This document shows, piece after piece, positions 10,680-22,325 of a stretch of 64,000 bases of DNA. The DNA comes from Nyssa sinensis. Taxonomy: Eukaryota > Streptophyta > Magnoliopsida > Cornales > Nyssaceae. The notes below the pieces were generated by a model. It did not search any database and was not told the DNA's origin. It saw nothing but the letters and a program-made list of their open reading frames with translations. Where the stretch lies: NCBI GenBank assembly GCA_008638375.1, contig CM018036.1:3198001-3262000 (forward strand). Direction: 5' to 3'. Both the position numbers and the translations under genes were made by a program. Position 1 is the first letter of the stretch, and every line of letters begins with the position of its first letter.

Positions 10680-13406
10680 ATGGGATGTTTCAATTTGAAT
10701 TTCACTCTCATTTCTTTTCATCTTCTTCTCTTCTCACAATTGTTCTCAAACACATTGCAAGGTGAAAATCATACTATTTTTTACTTTTCCACGCTTATAT
10801 ATATATATATATGTGAATTTGATTTGTTTGAATGATGTAATTTTGAATGTTTAACGATGATGAGATGGTTGTATACAGATGATGCATGTACATCGGCAAA
10901 TTGTGTGGAGGGGAAATGCATAGTTTCCACTGCTACATTGCTTGGATTTGATTGCGAATGCAATCCTGGGTGGTCCAAGTTAGGAGTGGGTTTTTTCACC
11001 TTACCCGCTTGTATTGTTCCCAACTGTGAGTCTCTCTCTTTCACACACACACACACACACATGTATGGAAGACACTTGTAGCATTAATTTTATCATGTAC
11101 TTTGTTTCTATGTGAATTCTATCTGTATAGCTGTATCTTGATTCTTATGATCTTGAATATATCATGTTTATATTTGCATTAGTTATGACATTTATCATAT
11201 TTTATAAGGGCATTTTGGTCACAGAGAACTTCCTTGGCATTATATTTTATATGTGAAGCAATTTTTTCAAGTCATTTGTTAATCGATCATGTCATTAGAA
11301 TGCACTTGACACACACACACACACACACACACACACTACATTTTGAATATCACTATTGCTATTTTAAAGTGTATTACATGATATTATAGGCGTATGATTA
11401 TATATTTGTTGTAACCCTTCATTTTAAGGTTAGTGTTTTTTTTTTTTTTAAATTCTTTTGAAGGTTTGGCATTGTCATTCTTAATATGATCTTGATGCAT
11501 GTTACATTATATATTTATTATTAAATAATTAAATAGTAAATGATGTGACTCGAATTCGAAATACATTAAGAAAATTGTGAATTTTTTTTTTTTTTGTAGA
11601 AGAGCTGAATTTAATTAGATTTTTAAGAGTATGAATGGAATTTGCAGGCACGCTTAATTTCCAATGCGGCGATGGGTCTCCACCACCTCCTCCACCACCA
11701 CTTCCGTCATTGAATTTTACGAGCCGTAAGCATGCATGATCACACCAGCCATATATAAGCATGTTTTTGTTTGTATTTCTTTACAATATGAGAAAACTAA
11801 AAGCAAGAAACTGTTTCAATATTGTTGCAGCTTGTGGCCTTGTTTGGTGTGGTGATGGAAATTGTGTCGTCAATGAAACTAAATACTACTGCCAATGCAA
11901 TGAGGGATCCTCAAATTTGTTGGATTTGCCTGCCCTGCCTTGTTTCAAACAATGTAAGAAAAGACTCTTCAGCCTTATTTATCTTCATTCTTCATCCACA
12001 AAATGACCTAATAATGTCCTTCATTTAAAGCAAAACACAGCTGTCCAATTGATTTAAAGTAATATATATACACACACATACATTCAGAGTATTATTACCG
12101 TAAGTTCGAACACATATGAGATAAATTGTTTTAATGATTAGATGACCTTAGAAATTAGAAATAAAGTGATTCGAATAAATAAAAACTCAATTTCGAAACC
12201 ATCCAACAGTTAAAAATACTATTTCAATGTGATTGTGGAGCATGCAATAACATTGTCTACACACACACACACGTATATATATATACACACATTTCATCTA
12301 CATTTGACTTCTACTCTCAAATTATTGATGTCTTGTTTTCTACTAGGCTATTTAGGAGCAGATTGCCAAGGTGTTGGATTAGGCCATCAACCACCACCGC
12401 CATCTGCAGCCTCACGAGGAAATGGTAAGTAAATATCAGTGGTAAATTATTATTGCAAAACAGTTTAGTACCACAGTAGCTAATGTGTGTGTGTTTTTAT
12501 ATATATATATATATATACAGCAATTGGGAGACCAACAAATTACAACAAATCCCATTTTAAGAATCAAAACTGACCTTTCGTGAAAGAGGCAAACGTTGTC
12601 AGTTACTAAGAAAGTTGGCTAGAATGATAGTAAATTTTCTTTTTGGAACCCGGACTGAACCAACCAACAACTTTTGGTTGTATGGCCAATCATAAATTGG
12701 GACCCCTACCAGCCTTTGAGTATATCCATGCATGGGTAGCCCTGGCTAGAAGGATAGCATCATTTTTATTTGGTAACCTGGGTTGATCCCCCTACCATAA
12801 CTTTCGATCATACGGTCAGATTGCAAAGCGACCCCCCCCCCCCCCCCCCCCCCCCAGCCTTTAAGTATGTCTATGGGTGGCCCAAAGGAAAGTTGTACTC
12901 TGTCGAGTTTGAATTAGAAACTCAGTATTTATTTTTTTTAAGGCTACTAATCACTTGAGCTACCACTTAAAGAATGAATGACATCATTGTTAACAGTAAG
13001 GCAACAAGACCGTATACAATCAAGTCCAGACCTAATCTAACATCAAACTGGGCCCATCTAATTGAAGCCTGCTCAAGTTGGATGGGCCTGATGGCTGAGT
13101 AGCTGATTCTGTGCATAAGAAGGCCATCTTATTGGGCTTTAGTTCCATGGGCCATAATTTGGGGGAGGAAAAGCCCATTGAGAATAAGAAGGGCCATCTT
13201 TGTCAAGAATCTGCTTCGACTTCCCAAAACAACTGTATTTTAAGGGCCTGCAGGGCTTTGATAGCTTGCTTCACATTTCATTTCCTTCTTGTATTGATTC
13301 AAATGTTGTTGTACTAGGAGGATCCAATGCTGTACCAAATTGCTCCAGGACTCTCCATGCACTAAGTATAATTATGTTATCGATAATCTTCCTAACATGG
13401 ATTTGA
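10680..13406 (+). CDS. Secreted, probably GPI-anchored EGF-like domain protein, six exons
   Basis: Exons 10680-10761, 10879-11025, 11648-11725, 11831-11953, 12347-12424 and 13318-13406 join in frame, all introns in phase 1, giving 198 aa. Residues 1-27 are a hydrophobic signal peptide (MGCFNLNFTLISFHLLLFSQ onward). Exon 2 encodes one EGF-like cysteine module (DDACTSANCVEGKC, later FDCECNPGW) and exon 4 a second (CGLVWCGDGNC, YYCQCNEG). A proline linker (exon 3, seven prolines) sits between them and a second proline patch follows in exon 5. N-glycosylation sequons are NFT, NET and NCS. The last exon ends in a hydrophobic tail (IIMLSIIFLTWI) after small residues, as expected for GPI attachment, so the product should sit on the outer plasma membrane or wall. 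Uniform phase-1 introns around the modules are typical of extracellular domains. Ligand and pathway are unknown. Confidence 0.8.
11041..11060. repeat. (CA)n microsatellite, EGF-like gene intron 2
   Basis: Ten CA units begin about 16 bases after the exon 2 donor; a longer (CA)n lies at 11311-11336 in the same intron. Confidence 0.9.
12621..12890. repeat. Two-copy ~125-bp duplication with a 24-C homopolymer, intron 5
   Basis: Copy 1 (about 12635-12755) and copy 2 (about 12762-12885) share TTTTTGG.AACC..G.TGA.CC, CTTT.G.T..TA.GG.CA.AT....AA, and CAGCCTTTGAGTAT / CAGCCTTTAAGTAT. Where copy 1 has GGGACCCCTACCAGCC, copy 2 has GCGA followed by 24 C (12832-12855) and AGCC. Confidence 0.8.
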
Positions 13407-13539
13407 AGGGCGAAAATGGGAGATGAAATCGTTGACAATGGTGATGGTTATGGTGATGGTGATGATGGCTGATTACAACGACAATGACAAATTGACATAA
13501 ACATATTTAATTTTTTTAAAAGAATAATGTGATTGTATC

Positions 13540-13545
13540 AATAAA
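13540..13545 (+). terminator. Poly(A) signal of the EGF-like gene
   Basis: AATAAA lies 133 bases after the stop codon. Confidence 0.4.
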
Positions 13546-14447
13546 CAGGTTAAACATTATACGAATCATCTCATATATATGCTCTCTAATTTTATCATCT
13601 TGAAAGCATTGTTTTATAAATTTCAATCTTCTAGACCAACTTGGAGCCACTAGGTCCCACCTAATTTCATACCAATTTGGCTGAAGTTTTCAGGGTTGGC
13701 CTTTTTTATGTCAGTGGCCAACCCTAGGTTGGATTGAGACTTCTTGGCAGACTTATTTTATGTACCTCTCAACACTTAAATTGATTAAACTAATGGAGTA
13801 ATTACTTCTTTTTTTTTTTAATTTACATTCAAAATGTTTAGTTAAGTTCATTTTAATATTATTTATATAGTAGAACTTTATTTTGTCTCGAATTGATAAT
13901 TATAAGGTTTAATTTGAGAAGTCGTACATCTTACTTAGAAAATCCCACCCACTTGATTTATTCTTTGGAATTAACATAGAAGTTGATTTCAATAGATATT
14001 ATAGAATACATGTAACATTATATATTTATATATTGTCTTTGTCTTGAAGTGGACAGATTGCAGTTATCAAAGCCTGCAAATTGTAGGACTGAAAAATTTA
14101 ATAAACAATGTCTGTGAAACATTAAAGGCATTACCCGAGGCTATATATATGCTATACTCGACACTGTGATGACTGTCAATAGATCACATTGGAATGCTTG
14201 CTTTCCCCTTAGTTTATTAGAAATATTGACCATTTAACTGTTTTTTTTTAATGTGCATGACGAACTGACTGATCACATTTGGATTGCTGAAGGGGAGAGA
14301 AAGCAATATGATCTGCATTCTACATACATCTGGGGAACAAATCCTTGGTTTTAACTTTTAATAATAAATATGGAATTTCGATAAATTTTGCTAAGTACCT
14401 TTTTTTTTCTTTTTTATGAGATAAGATTTATATCTAAGACTTAGAGG

Positions 14448-14662
14448 CCGTTTGATGGCGTGGAAAGAGGAGAAAATTGAGGGCTGTACCCTCAATTTTG
14501 GCTCTATTACAAATACCTCAGTCTCTAAAATGATGGGTGCGAGAAAAAATTGCAAGTGGCATCCGAGATTTTGGCCCACTATAAATAACTCAGTCTCTAA
14601 AATCACGGGTGATGCGTATGATTTTTCTCCCACCTGTGCCGCCAAATGGACCCCAAGGTCCA
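14448..14662. mobile_element. Candidate short non-autonomous element with imperfect terminal inverted repeats
   Basis: The left end GGCCGTTTGATGGCG and right end TGCCGCCAAATGGACCC are imperfect inverted repeats. The interior is an imperfect ~90-base tandem duplication sharing ACTATAAATA.CTCAGTCTCTAAAAT...GGGTG. The GTTTG-type ends resemble hAT-derived MITEs. No clear target duplication was seen. Open frames across it are incidental. Confidence 0.45.
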
Positions 14663-14843
14663 ACGCCAGAGAAACTTAGAAGTGGAGAGAAAATAAAATT
14701 TTCGCACCATATATCATTTTCAATTATTATTTCAATTGTTTTGAATGTTTGCTAATTAAAATCATTTTAATACTTTTATCATAGAACATGAACCATTTGA
14801 AGGCTCAGTGGACATCGTTAAAAAGACGTGAAGAAACTAGATG

Positions 14844-14845
14844 TG

Positions 14846-14888
<43 letters not shown>

Positions 14889-14892
14889 ATGT
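14844..14892. repeat. (TA)n(TG)n compound microsatellite
   Basis: Uninterrupted TA repeats pass directly into GT repeats, followed by GTATGTAT degeneration. Confidence 0.9.
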
Positions 14893-15529
14893 ATAAATGT
14901 ATATGCATGTATGAGTATATTTATTCTTCAAATCTTGACAAATTGCCATTATCAAAGCTTGGAAGTTTCTAAAAATCAGGCTGGATTTGAAGTGCAAAAG
15001 GCTTTGTTGCTTTCATTTTCATTCGCTGCCTGATTCTAAGGCTGTGTGCTAGCCTATCTCACGCGGCCGGGATGTCCGAAGAAAGAATGCATTGGAATGC
15101 TTATCCACCAGTTTACTGGGAATTTGCATATGAACTGTTTTATGTATATGAGAAGCTGAATGATCTTCTGCTTTTGTCTGTGCACTTATTTGGTTGTTTG
15201 TAGCCGCAGTCGATTGGTCACATTTGTATTCTTCCATTGGTGGGAAGGTCCTAGATTCAAAATATTTGGGTATCATTTCCATGCTGTATGAATTTGAACG
15301 TTATGGTCATTTGGAGTTAGTTTGGAACCCATATTTGCAAAGTTTCCGTGTAGTTGTTGGATAATAGCTGAATAGTTGTTGAGTTTTCCAGAGATAGTGA
15401 ATTAAGAGACTATTGTGAATTTATTTTAACGTACTCATTCCTTTGGAATTTTTTTTTTGAAAGGGATGGTGTTTGGGCTTCTTTATATTGACTTGCAATT
15501 GTAACACAATATGAAAATGTAAAAGGAAA

Positions 15530-15960
15530 TTGAACATGTCAAACTTTTTGATAATCAAGTAACACGGGATTAGAATATAAAAAAAAAGAAGAAGAAAAAA
15601 TACAAATTACTCACCCAATAAGAGAATTACTCTCTAATTTTGAAATCAAAACATTATCGATAAGCTGTATAATAATGATTGAATACATCATACTTATAAG
15701 GTTAAGACTATATTAATTCCTTCTACCTGTAAGACAAGAAACTACTAAATATTAATACGAACAAAATTAGGAAATCTAAAACATTCTTCTAAGAACAAGT
15801 CAAAAAGTTCAGGTTAAAATTTTTTATCGTGTCAGTTAACTTGACTCATTTAGGATCTGGCTACTACTTTGGCTTAGAAGAAGTTTTAAAATTACTTTTA
15901 TTAATTCATAAAATCAAAGACCACTTGTTCTGTATCAAATTATTGACGGACCCTTATATA
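15530..15960. repeat. Dispersed repeat family B, copy 1
   Basis: Contains CTCTCTAATTTTGAAATCAAAACATT.T, then ATTCCTTCTACCTG.AAGA.AAGAAACTACTAAAT, then TTTTAAAATTACTTTTATTAATTCATAAAATCA.A.ACCA.TT.TTCT. The same order is found at 53680-54060, and weaker traces near 51340-51420. It looks like a decayed LTR or MITE relic; no coding sequence. Confidence 0.5.
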
Positions 15961-16209
15961 GTAAGGTCTTGTTTGTCATGAATCAATTCAAATTCAGGTC
16001 TGAACATCTGTGCTTGGTTAGCAAACTCAAAAGACACACTAATTCTTATATATGTTGGCTGGATTCCCAAAAAAAATATTCCAGTTTTCTTATATAGTGT
16101 TGTAGAGAGAAAAGATTAGGGTACAAGTTGATTCTGCCCCTTTTGTCCAGCTAGTACAGAAACATTAAGCTGCCAGACACTGCTCTTAGAAGCCAACTGC
16201 ATCCATATG

Positions 16210-16285
16210 TTGTAATCTTCAATCTTTTATCTTTTGACTCATTTAGAAATTTGTAATCTTCAATCTTTTATCTTTTGACTCATTT
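16210..16285. repeat. Perfect 35-bp direct duplication
   Basis: The 35 bases at 16210-16244 recur without a mismatch at 16251-16285, separated by six bases. The absence of divergence implies a recent event. Confidence 0.95.
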
Positions 16286-16534
16286 TTTTTCTTTTTCTTT
16301 TTCTTTTTTTATTAAATTTCGTAGGCATTGTATTTTTCACTTTGATCTCATAGGCTTCATCTTGATTATATTGAAGCTATTTTTCTGATACAGTTTTCTT
16401 TTTTCTTTCTATTTTCTCAAAGTTACAATCATAAAAAGCAGAATTTTATAGAGAGTTGGAGCAGGAAATGAGCTAAGACTAAATATATACAAATAAAGGG
16501 ACAACTGAATTATGTGAAAATTTACAAAACTAAG

Positions 16535-16742
16535 CCTTCGTTTGGCTGCCGGATGGCCGAGAAATAAAAAAGTGGATTGGCCTTGTTATTTTTCAAACCC
16601 TTCCGAGAGTAGCTTTGAAAGAATGACAGATTGGCTCCACAATTTTAGACTAAACACGCACCATTTTTCAAACCCTCCCGAAAGTAACTTTAAAAGAATG
16701 ACAGATTGGCTCCACGATTTTAGACTAAACATGCGCCGACAA
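16535..16742. repeat. 75-bp tandem duplication inside a GTTTGG-ended block
   Basis: Two copies (about 16588-16662 and 16663-16737) share ATTTTTCAAACCCT.CCGA, AAAGAATGACAGATTGGCTCC and TTTTAGACTAAACA. The block begins CCTTCGTTTGGCTGCCGGATGGCC, a terminus type common in plant hAT-like MITEs. A 90-codon open frame spans it but mirrors the repeat and is not a gene. Confidence 0.75.
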
Positions 16743-17565
16743 ACATGTTTTACCTATAGAAATAGCAGAGGGAGGGGTGGAATAATAGGGAGAGAGAAAG
16801 TAAAGGGGCAGTAACCAGTTGCTTTCCCTAGTTGAAGACAATTAGGGCATGTGCTCAAAGTAGATCATTCTTCTCATAGAAGATGCATATCTAGATTTCA
16901 TTGGATCTTTGTGCATTTTTGTTCTTTCTGCTGTCTCATTCCAAGTCTCACCCAACCAAAAATAAAACAAAAATTGAAAACTATTTCTATATATTTTCTT
17001 TTCATTTTTAACATTATAACAAAAAAACATAAATATATATATATATATATATATTTGTATTTTTTTTAAAGTACTATTGTGAATACATAAATATCCTAGA
17101 GTTCTAAAATATCTTAGTGGATTTGTTCATAATTATATATCTTTATAATTAGGTGTCATTTGTTAGCAAGTTAAAAAATAACCTTTACATTTTTAAAAAA
17201 ATGTTTCCTTTAAAATTTTAAAAGTAGAAAATAAAAGTATGTTTAATAACTACATACATCTTAAAAGTGATTTCAATTTCGGCATTGTTTTTCTCGGTAA
17301 ATCTTTCAAAAATAAAATAAATGTTAAGTGGATATATAAGACTTAAAAATTGAAAAGTTGGGACTTGATATAGTTCAAAGGCCGGTTCCTTGGGTCGTTT
17401 CAAATTTGAATATGATAATTTCGAATACAAGTATGTGGAGATGATCATTTTCATTAAAAATTTAACTTTAATTTGAACCGCTTGTGTTTTACTGTTCTAA
17501 AACATTTACGACCATTGTTTTACATCATGTAATATCGTAATCTATTGTATGTTTTATTATAGAGA

Positions 17566-17722
17566 AATGCTATCTTTTCTTAAAAAACTATCACAAAAAA
17601 TAACATCTTAAATAATACACTAAATATTATATTAGATTACTAATACATCGAGAGACGATATATATCTAATAATACAATGTCATGTCTCTAAATAGATTTT
17701 GAAAGAAAAATATTAGTAAATA
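17566..17722. mobile_element. Possible diverged Mutator-like MITE relic
   Basis: Left end GAGAAATGCTATC and the reverse complement of the right end (TTTACTAATATTTTTCTTTC) are partly similar, and the left end resembles the GAG.AATG.TA ends of the elements at 31834-32018 and 51966-52137. No target duplication is evident, so this is tentative. Confidence 0.3.
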
Positions 17723-17990
17723 CACTTTTACTTGTACATCAGTCTACTTATTCAAAAAGCAAGTCCAATGACTTGGCTATCATCAACCAATAACCATTGG
17801 ACTGAAAAAGGCAAGAACAGCTCAAAATTTGAGTTATAAGTTTGGTCATTAATCATTCCATGATAATATATAGATCATGAAAGCCAAGGGTCACCCGCCA
17901 CCCCCAGCGGACAGCACCCCTAGGACTGGAGAGAAACAGCTGAAAGTTAGAGTTAATTACGGGTAAGTTCATGAATCATATCATATATTT

Positions 17991-17992
<2 letters not shown>

Positions 17993-18058
<66 letters not shown>
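17993..18058. repeat. (ATAC)n(CA)n(TA)n(GA)n compound microsatellite
   Basis: Four different short repeats follow one another directly. A related (TA)n(TG)n(GA)n tract follows at 18273-18346. Confidence 0.9.
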
Positions 18059-18268
18059 CAGCAACACATCATGAAAGGCAAGGGTCACCACCGACCTCCA
18101 GCAGTCGGCAATACAAAGAGGTACGAAGGCCAAGATTAACTCAGCAGTACCCCAAGTCTGCACATGGTGATTGGTGAAAATGAAAATTGGCATTATTGTT
18201 TGTGATGTGGTGCAGACCATTAAATAATGGAGTATGATTGTTCAAGTATTACAAATATGTTAACGGCC

Positions 18269-18314
<46 letters not shown>

Positions 18315-19709
18315 GTGTGTGTGTGTTTGTGTCTGTGTGAGAGAGAGGATAAGAATAATAATGGCCGCCCAACTGAGCTAGTTTGTCTGGATCTTCCATT
18401 CTCCATTTTCCTCTCTTGGTTTTCTATTGGTGATGTACTGCCTCATGTGATTGTTTAGGAAGATGGCAGGAGGGGGTGAACTGCAGAAAGCTGTATAATT
18501 TTTAAGGTTATTTTACTTACCATTCTCTATATTTTTTAAAACTTTATCAGCAATATTAAACTCCAAATTCAATAGAAAAAATTCTCTTATCTTAATACGT
18601 ATTTTAATTAAAATTTGTTATATATGTAATATAAATATATATTTTTAATTTTATGTTTTAGTTAAAATTAAATAATCACATAATATACATATAATTACAT
18701 ACGTGAAACATTAAAAATGTGACACATATGTGAGTAAGAATAAATTTCTCTTACCTAATTTACAATCAAATACTATCCAAATTTTATTGAACCATTACTT
18801 TTTTTCTTTCTTGAAAGTAGTAATATTACATTTAACTTAAAAAAAGGTTTCTAAATTTATTTACTTATTAATATGAATTATCATAACTATTTTTTAAAAT
18901 TTTAATAAAAAATAAAATATATTAATTTAATTTTAAAAATACCATTCACTATAAATACCAAGCATTTTTCTTTTGAGTTGAAAAATAAGTAGAAAGCTAT
19001 TTACTGTTAGCCTCTGTTTTATGTAAGTAAGTTTCAAGTTTAGCCATTACTTAATGGGTTTTGTTTAGAACTGAGTGACACATTTTTCACTAAATATTTA
19101 ATCATATATTTAAAAATAAAAATAGTACAAAAATTTAATTATAGGCATGATTTTAGTTGCAACCGACAACTACTGATTGGACTTTTAACGGTGTAATTGA
19201 TCCAAAATGATTTGGCAGCCTGTTATGCATCACATGAAATCTTTCCAAAGTAGTTGTCAATTTTATTAAATATTCAAAAGTTCAAAATAGTAAAACTTAC
19301 ACTCATGTCTAAATTAAGTAGAAAGAATTATTTTTATTATACTTATTTTAATCATAATTTGTTATAAATATAATATTTTTATTTTTATTTTTAAATTAAA
19401 ATAAAAAAATATAATATTTATTTAATTATATACATACAAATTATAAAATCGTGATACATACTTAAATAAGAATAGGTTGAATCATTTTCTCTCCTTTTTT
19501 TTTTTTTGCCCTTTTCTTCCTTTCGGCTTTGTTCTGGTTTGTAGTGATGTCGTTTGCACTTGGTCTTTATTGACGGTTCGTGAATTGTACCACTTGTATC
19601 CTCTTTTTCATAATAATATCTTCTAATCCAATACCAACCTAAGTAGGTTCATCCTATGTAGTATGAAGCCAGTTACTGTCTAATGAAAAAAGCAAAACAC
19701 TAGTATTGT

Positions 19710-20170
19710 TAGCTTGTTGTGTTTGAGTTGTGTCAATGTATAGTTATTTAAAAATATGTGTCAATTTTAACCAATACGATTAACTAATCATTTTTAGTTT
19801 TAAAGTCGAAACATAACTCATTTATTAAACAAGTTACATATATCGACATGATTAACTCGAATACTTTAGTTTTTTTAACAGAAAAAGTTAATTACATGTC
19901 TTTTTATAAGTGTAGATAATCTTCAAGTTTAATAAATTTCAAACGTGGAATAAAACAATGTGAAACCTTTCTTATAATTGAAAAAGTTTCCAAACTTTGA
20001 TAAATTTTAATGTCAGATAAATTACCTTAATTCGTGATATTTTTTATAATTAGATATGTCAAATCATCTTAAACATGTTTACATAAAACAAAAAAATGAC
20101 CTTATTTATTAACTGCGTTATAAACCCATCTAAACATTTTAACTACGGGTTGTGTTCGAGTCTTGTGCCG
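19710..20170. repeat. Dispersed repeat family C, copy 1
   Basis: Contains GTTGTGTTTGAGTTGTGTCAA, CGATTAACTAATCA..., TCATTTATTAAACAAGTTACATATATCGACATGATTAACTCG, then AAGTGTAGATAATCTTCAAGTTTAATAAATTTCAAACG. It is the reverse orientation of sequences at 20985-21497 and 30285-30855, which carry the same words in inverse order. Non-coding; likely a non-autonomous DNA element. Confidence 0.55.
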
Positions 20171-20984
20171 CTTAACTTTGGTTATATTTTTAGAGGTCGA
20201 ATAATGAGTTGGAGGTGCGGGGGGGTGAACTATAAGGGTCTATTGGGAGAAATTTCTAATGTGCCGAATTATAATTTTTAACGGTAAGATAGTACAAATA
20301 TGTTAATTGTAACCCTATTTTTTAAATAATAAAAAATAATGATATTCTCATAAATATAAATATATTACCAAATTATGTAAATTTTATGTATTTTATCTTT
20401 CTAATTTTTTTTTATTAAAGTTGCATACATGTCAATTTGTAACAACATTGAAACAAAATGGTAGAATCCCAAAAATCAATCTTACGGGCGGTGCAATAAA
20501 TAGAGTCATTCATCAAATTTGGGTCCAATAACTTTGTGACACGGACCCCATAGGGTTACATATGTGGCTTGACCAGGGTTTAGCCTTTTTAGGCAAACAC
20601 AAATGCCTGAATCTAAGTTTTGGGTCCCCCTAATTACGCAGAGTCTCAGCCAACATGTACCCACACATGAACCATCGTGACCAAAAAATTTCAAACAATC
20701 CCACCGAATCATCAATGCCTAATCACATAATTGAACCCCAAAAATGGAAACAAAAAATTGACCACTAAGATACAAAAGTCAACAGCTAGAAAAAAAATTT
20801 AATTTTGTACATATTTTAGGGTCCCTGTACTCCATCCATCTTGTTTCTCTCACGAGGCCAATCCGTTCTGATCGTGACACATGCCAGTTGTTTGCAAACA
20901 TGACCTTGTGATTGATCATTACTTTGTTCTTCTCCCTCCTATTAGTACTTCATTAGATTATGACAATAATCAATCAAGCACAAT

Positions 20985-21497
20985 ATGAGTTAACAGGTTG
21001 GGGTTAAGTATAAATTAGTTTAGATTATAAGCGAATTAATACGTATAATATAAATAATAAATATGTATTATTTAGATTTTAATAATGTCAACTCGTTTAA
21101 TTGAACTTAACATATTTAATTATAAAAAATTTCATGCGTTTAGATATTCGTTTCACATTGCAAAGTTTATCAAGATTCGGAACATTTGTACTTATAAAAG
21201 AGATTTTCATTTTATTTTATTTAATCGTTTGAAGTTTACTAAACTTAGAAAATAACTACACTTATATAAAGACAGATAATTTTTTCATTTAAAAGATTCA
21301 AAATTAAAATAAAAGGGCTAATTGTGTCAACACGTGTAATATGTTTAATATATAAATAGGCTGTGTTTGAATTTTAAAATTTGACACAATTAGTTAATTA
21401 TTTAGGATGACACATTTTTTTAAATATATATATATATATTATATATATTGATACGATCTTAACATGACACGCTAACAAAAATCGACACTCCTACTTT
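20985..21497. repeat. Dispersed repeat family C, copy 2
   Basis: Begins GAGTTAACAGGTTGGGGTTAAG and ends CATGACACGCTAACAAAAATCGACACTCCTAC. The interior has TAATACGTATAATATAAATAATAAATA, TAATGTCAACTCGTTTAATTGAA and ACACGTGTAATATGTTTAATATATAAATAGG, shared with copy 3 at 30285-30855. A (TA)n tract sits at 21425-21440. Confidence 0.55.
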
Positions 21498-21734
21498 TGA
21501 TTGCTAAGATTGGTACTCTACCTTCAATCTTAATGTTCAAATTTTGTGCTTTCGTGGGTGTTTGGAATTACCTTTTAATTAGACAAAAAGTGTGTTCTAA
21601 GACTAAAATCAACACCAAATGTCTATTTTTTTTTAAAGATTGTTGAAACGGCATAGCACAACTTTTATCATTGGAAATATAAAACAAGATGCAAAAGTTG
21701 TTGAGAAATGAAAATTAAGTAAAATAAAAAGTAA

Positions 21735-22205
21735 ATTATACTGACATTTTTTTGAAGTTTGTAACAATTATACTAATCTTTTTTAGAGATTTTGAAATTA
21801 CATTGACCCCTCTTACTTTCATTGATAAACTACAAATATTTTCATCCAGTCTAATTTTTTCCAAAAAGATAAAATTGTCTCCTTCATGTTTTTTTTTCTC
21901 TACTTTTTTTCAATTTTGATCAATTTTTTTTCTAACTTTATTAAAATAAAGTTTTATTTTATATCAAATCTTTTAAGGTAAATAACTTTTTTTCGTTTTA
22001 TATAAAATAAATTTAATGTTTTAATCAATATTTATTTGAAAATAAAAAATTAAAAAAATTGGTCAAAATTGAAAAAATGAAAAAAAAAAAAAAGAGGGGC
22101 AAGTTTGTCATTTTGAAAAAAAATTTGATTGGAAGGGAGTATTTGTAGCTTGTTAGGTAAAATAAAAAATGTCAATTTAATTTCAGAAATCTTAAGAATG
22201 ATCAA
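21735..22205. repeat. Dispersed repeat family A, copy 2
   Basis: Contains TTTGTAACAATTATACTAATCTTTTTTAGAGATTTTGAAATTACATTGACCCCTC, TTCATTGATAAACTACAAATATTTT and TTTGATTGGAAGGGAGTATTTGTAGCTTGTTAGG, matching the order in copy 1 (8590-8990). Its two ends are partly inverted copies of each other (AAATTATACTGACA / TGTAATTTATCTT), as in a MITE. Confidence 0.6.
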
Positions 22206-22286
22206 TTAATTGTCAAAAATGTAATTTATCTTAAAATTATTCTAAGTAGTTTGCAGCCAAGTATGTCCAAATTATTATTATTCACT

Positions 22287-22290
<4 letters not shown>

Positions 22291-22323
<33 letters not shown>
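22291..22323. repeat. (TA)n microsatellite
   Basis: About 16 uninterrupted TA units. Confidence 0.95.

Positions 22324-22325
<2 letters not shown>

Noticed and set aside
16542..16814. 90-codon open frame with an internal amino-acid repeat
   Set aside because: The repeat simply reflects the 75-bp DNA duplication inside a MITE-like block.
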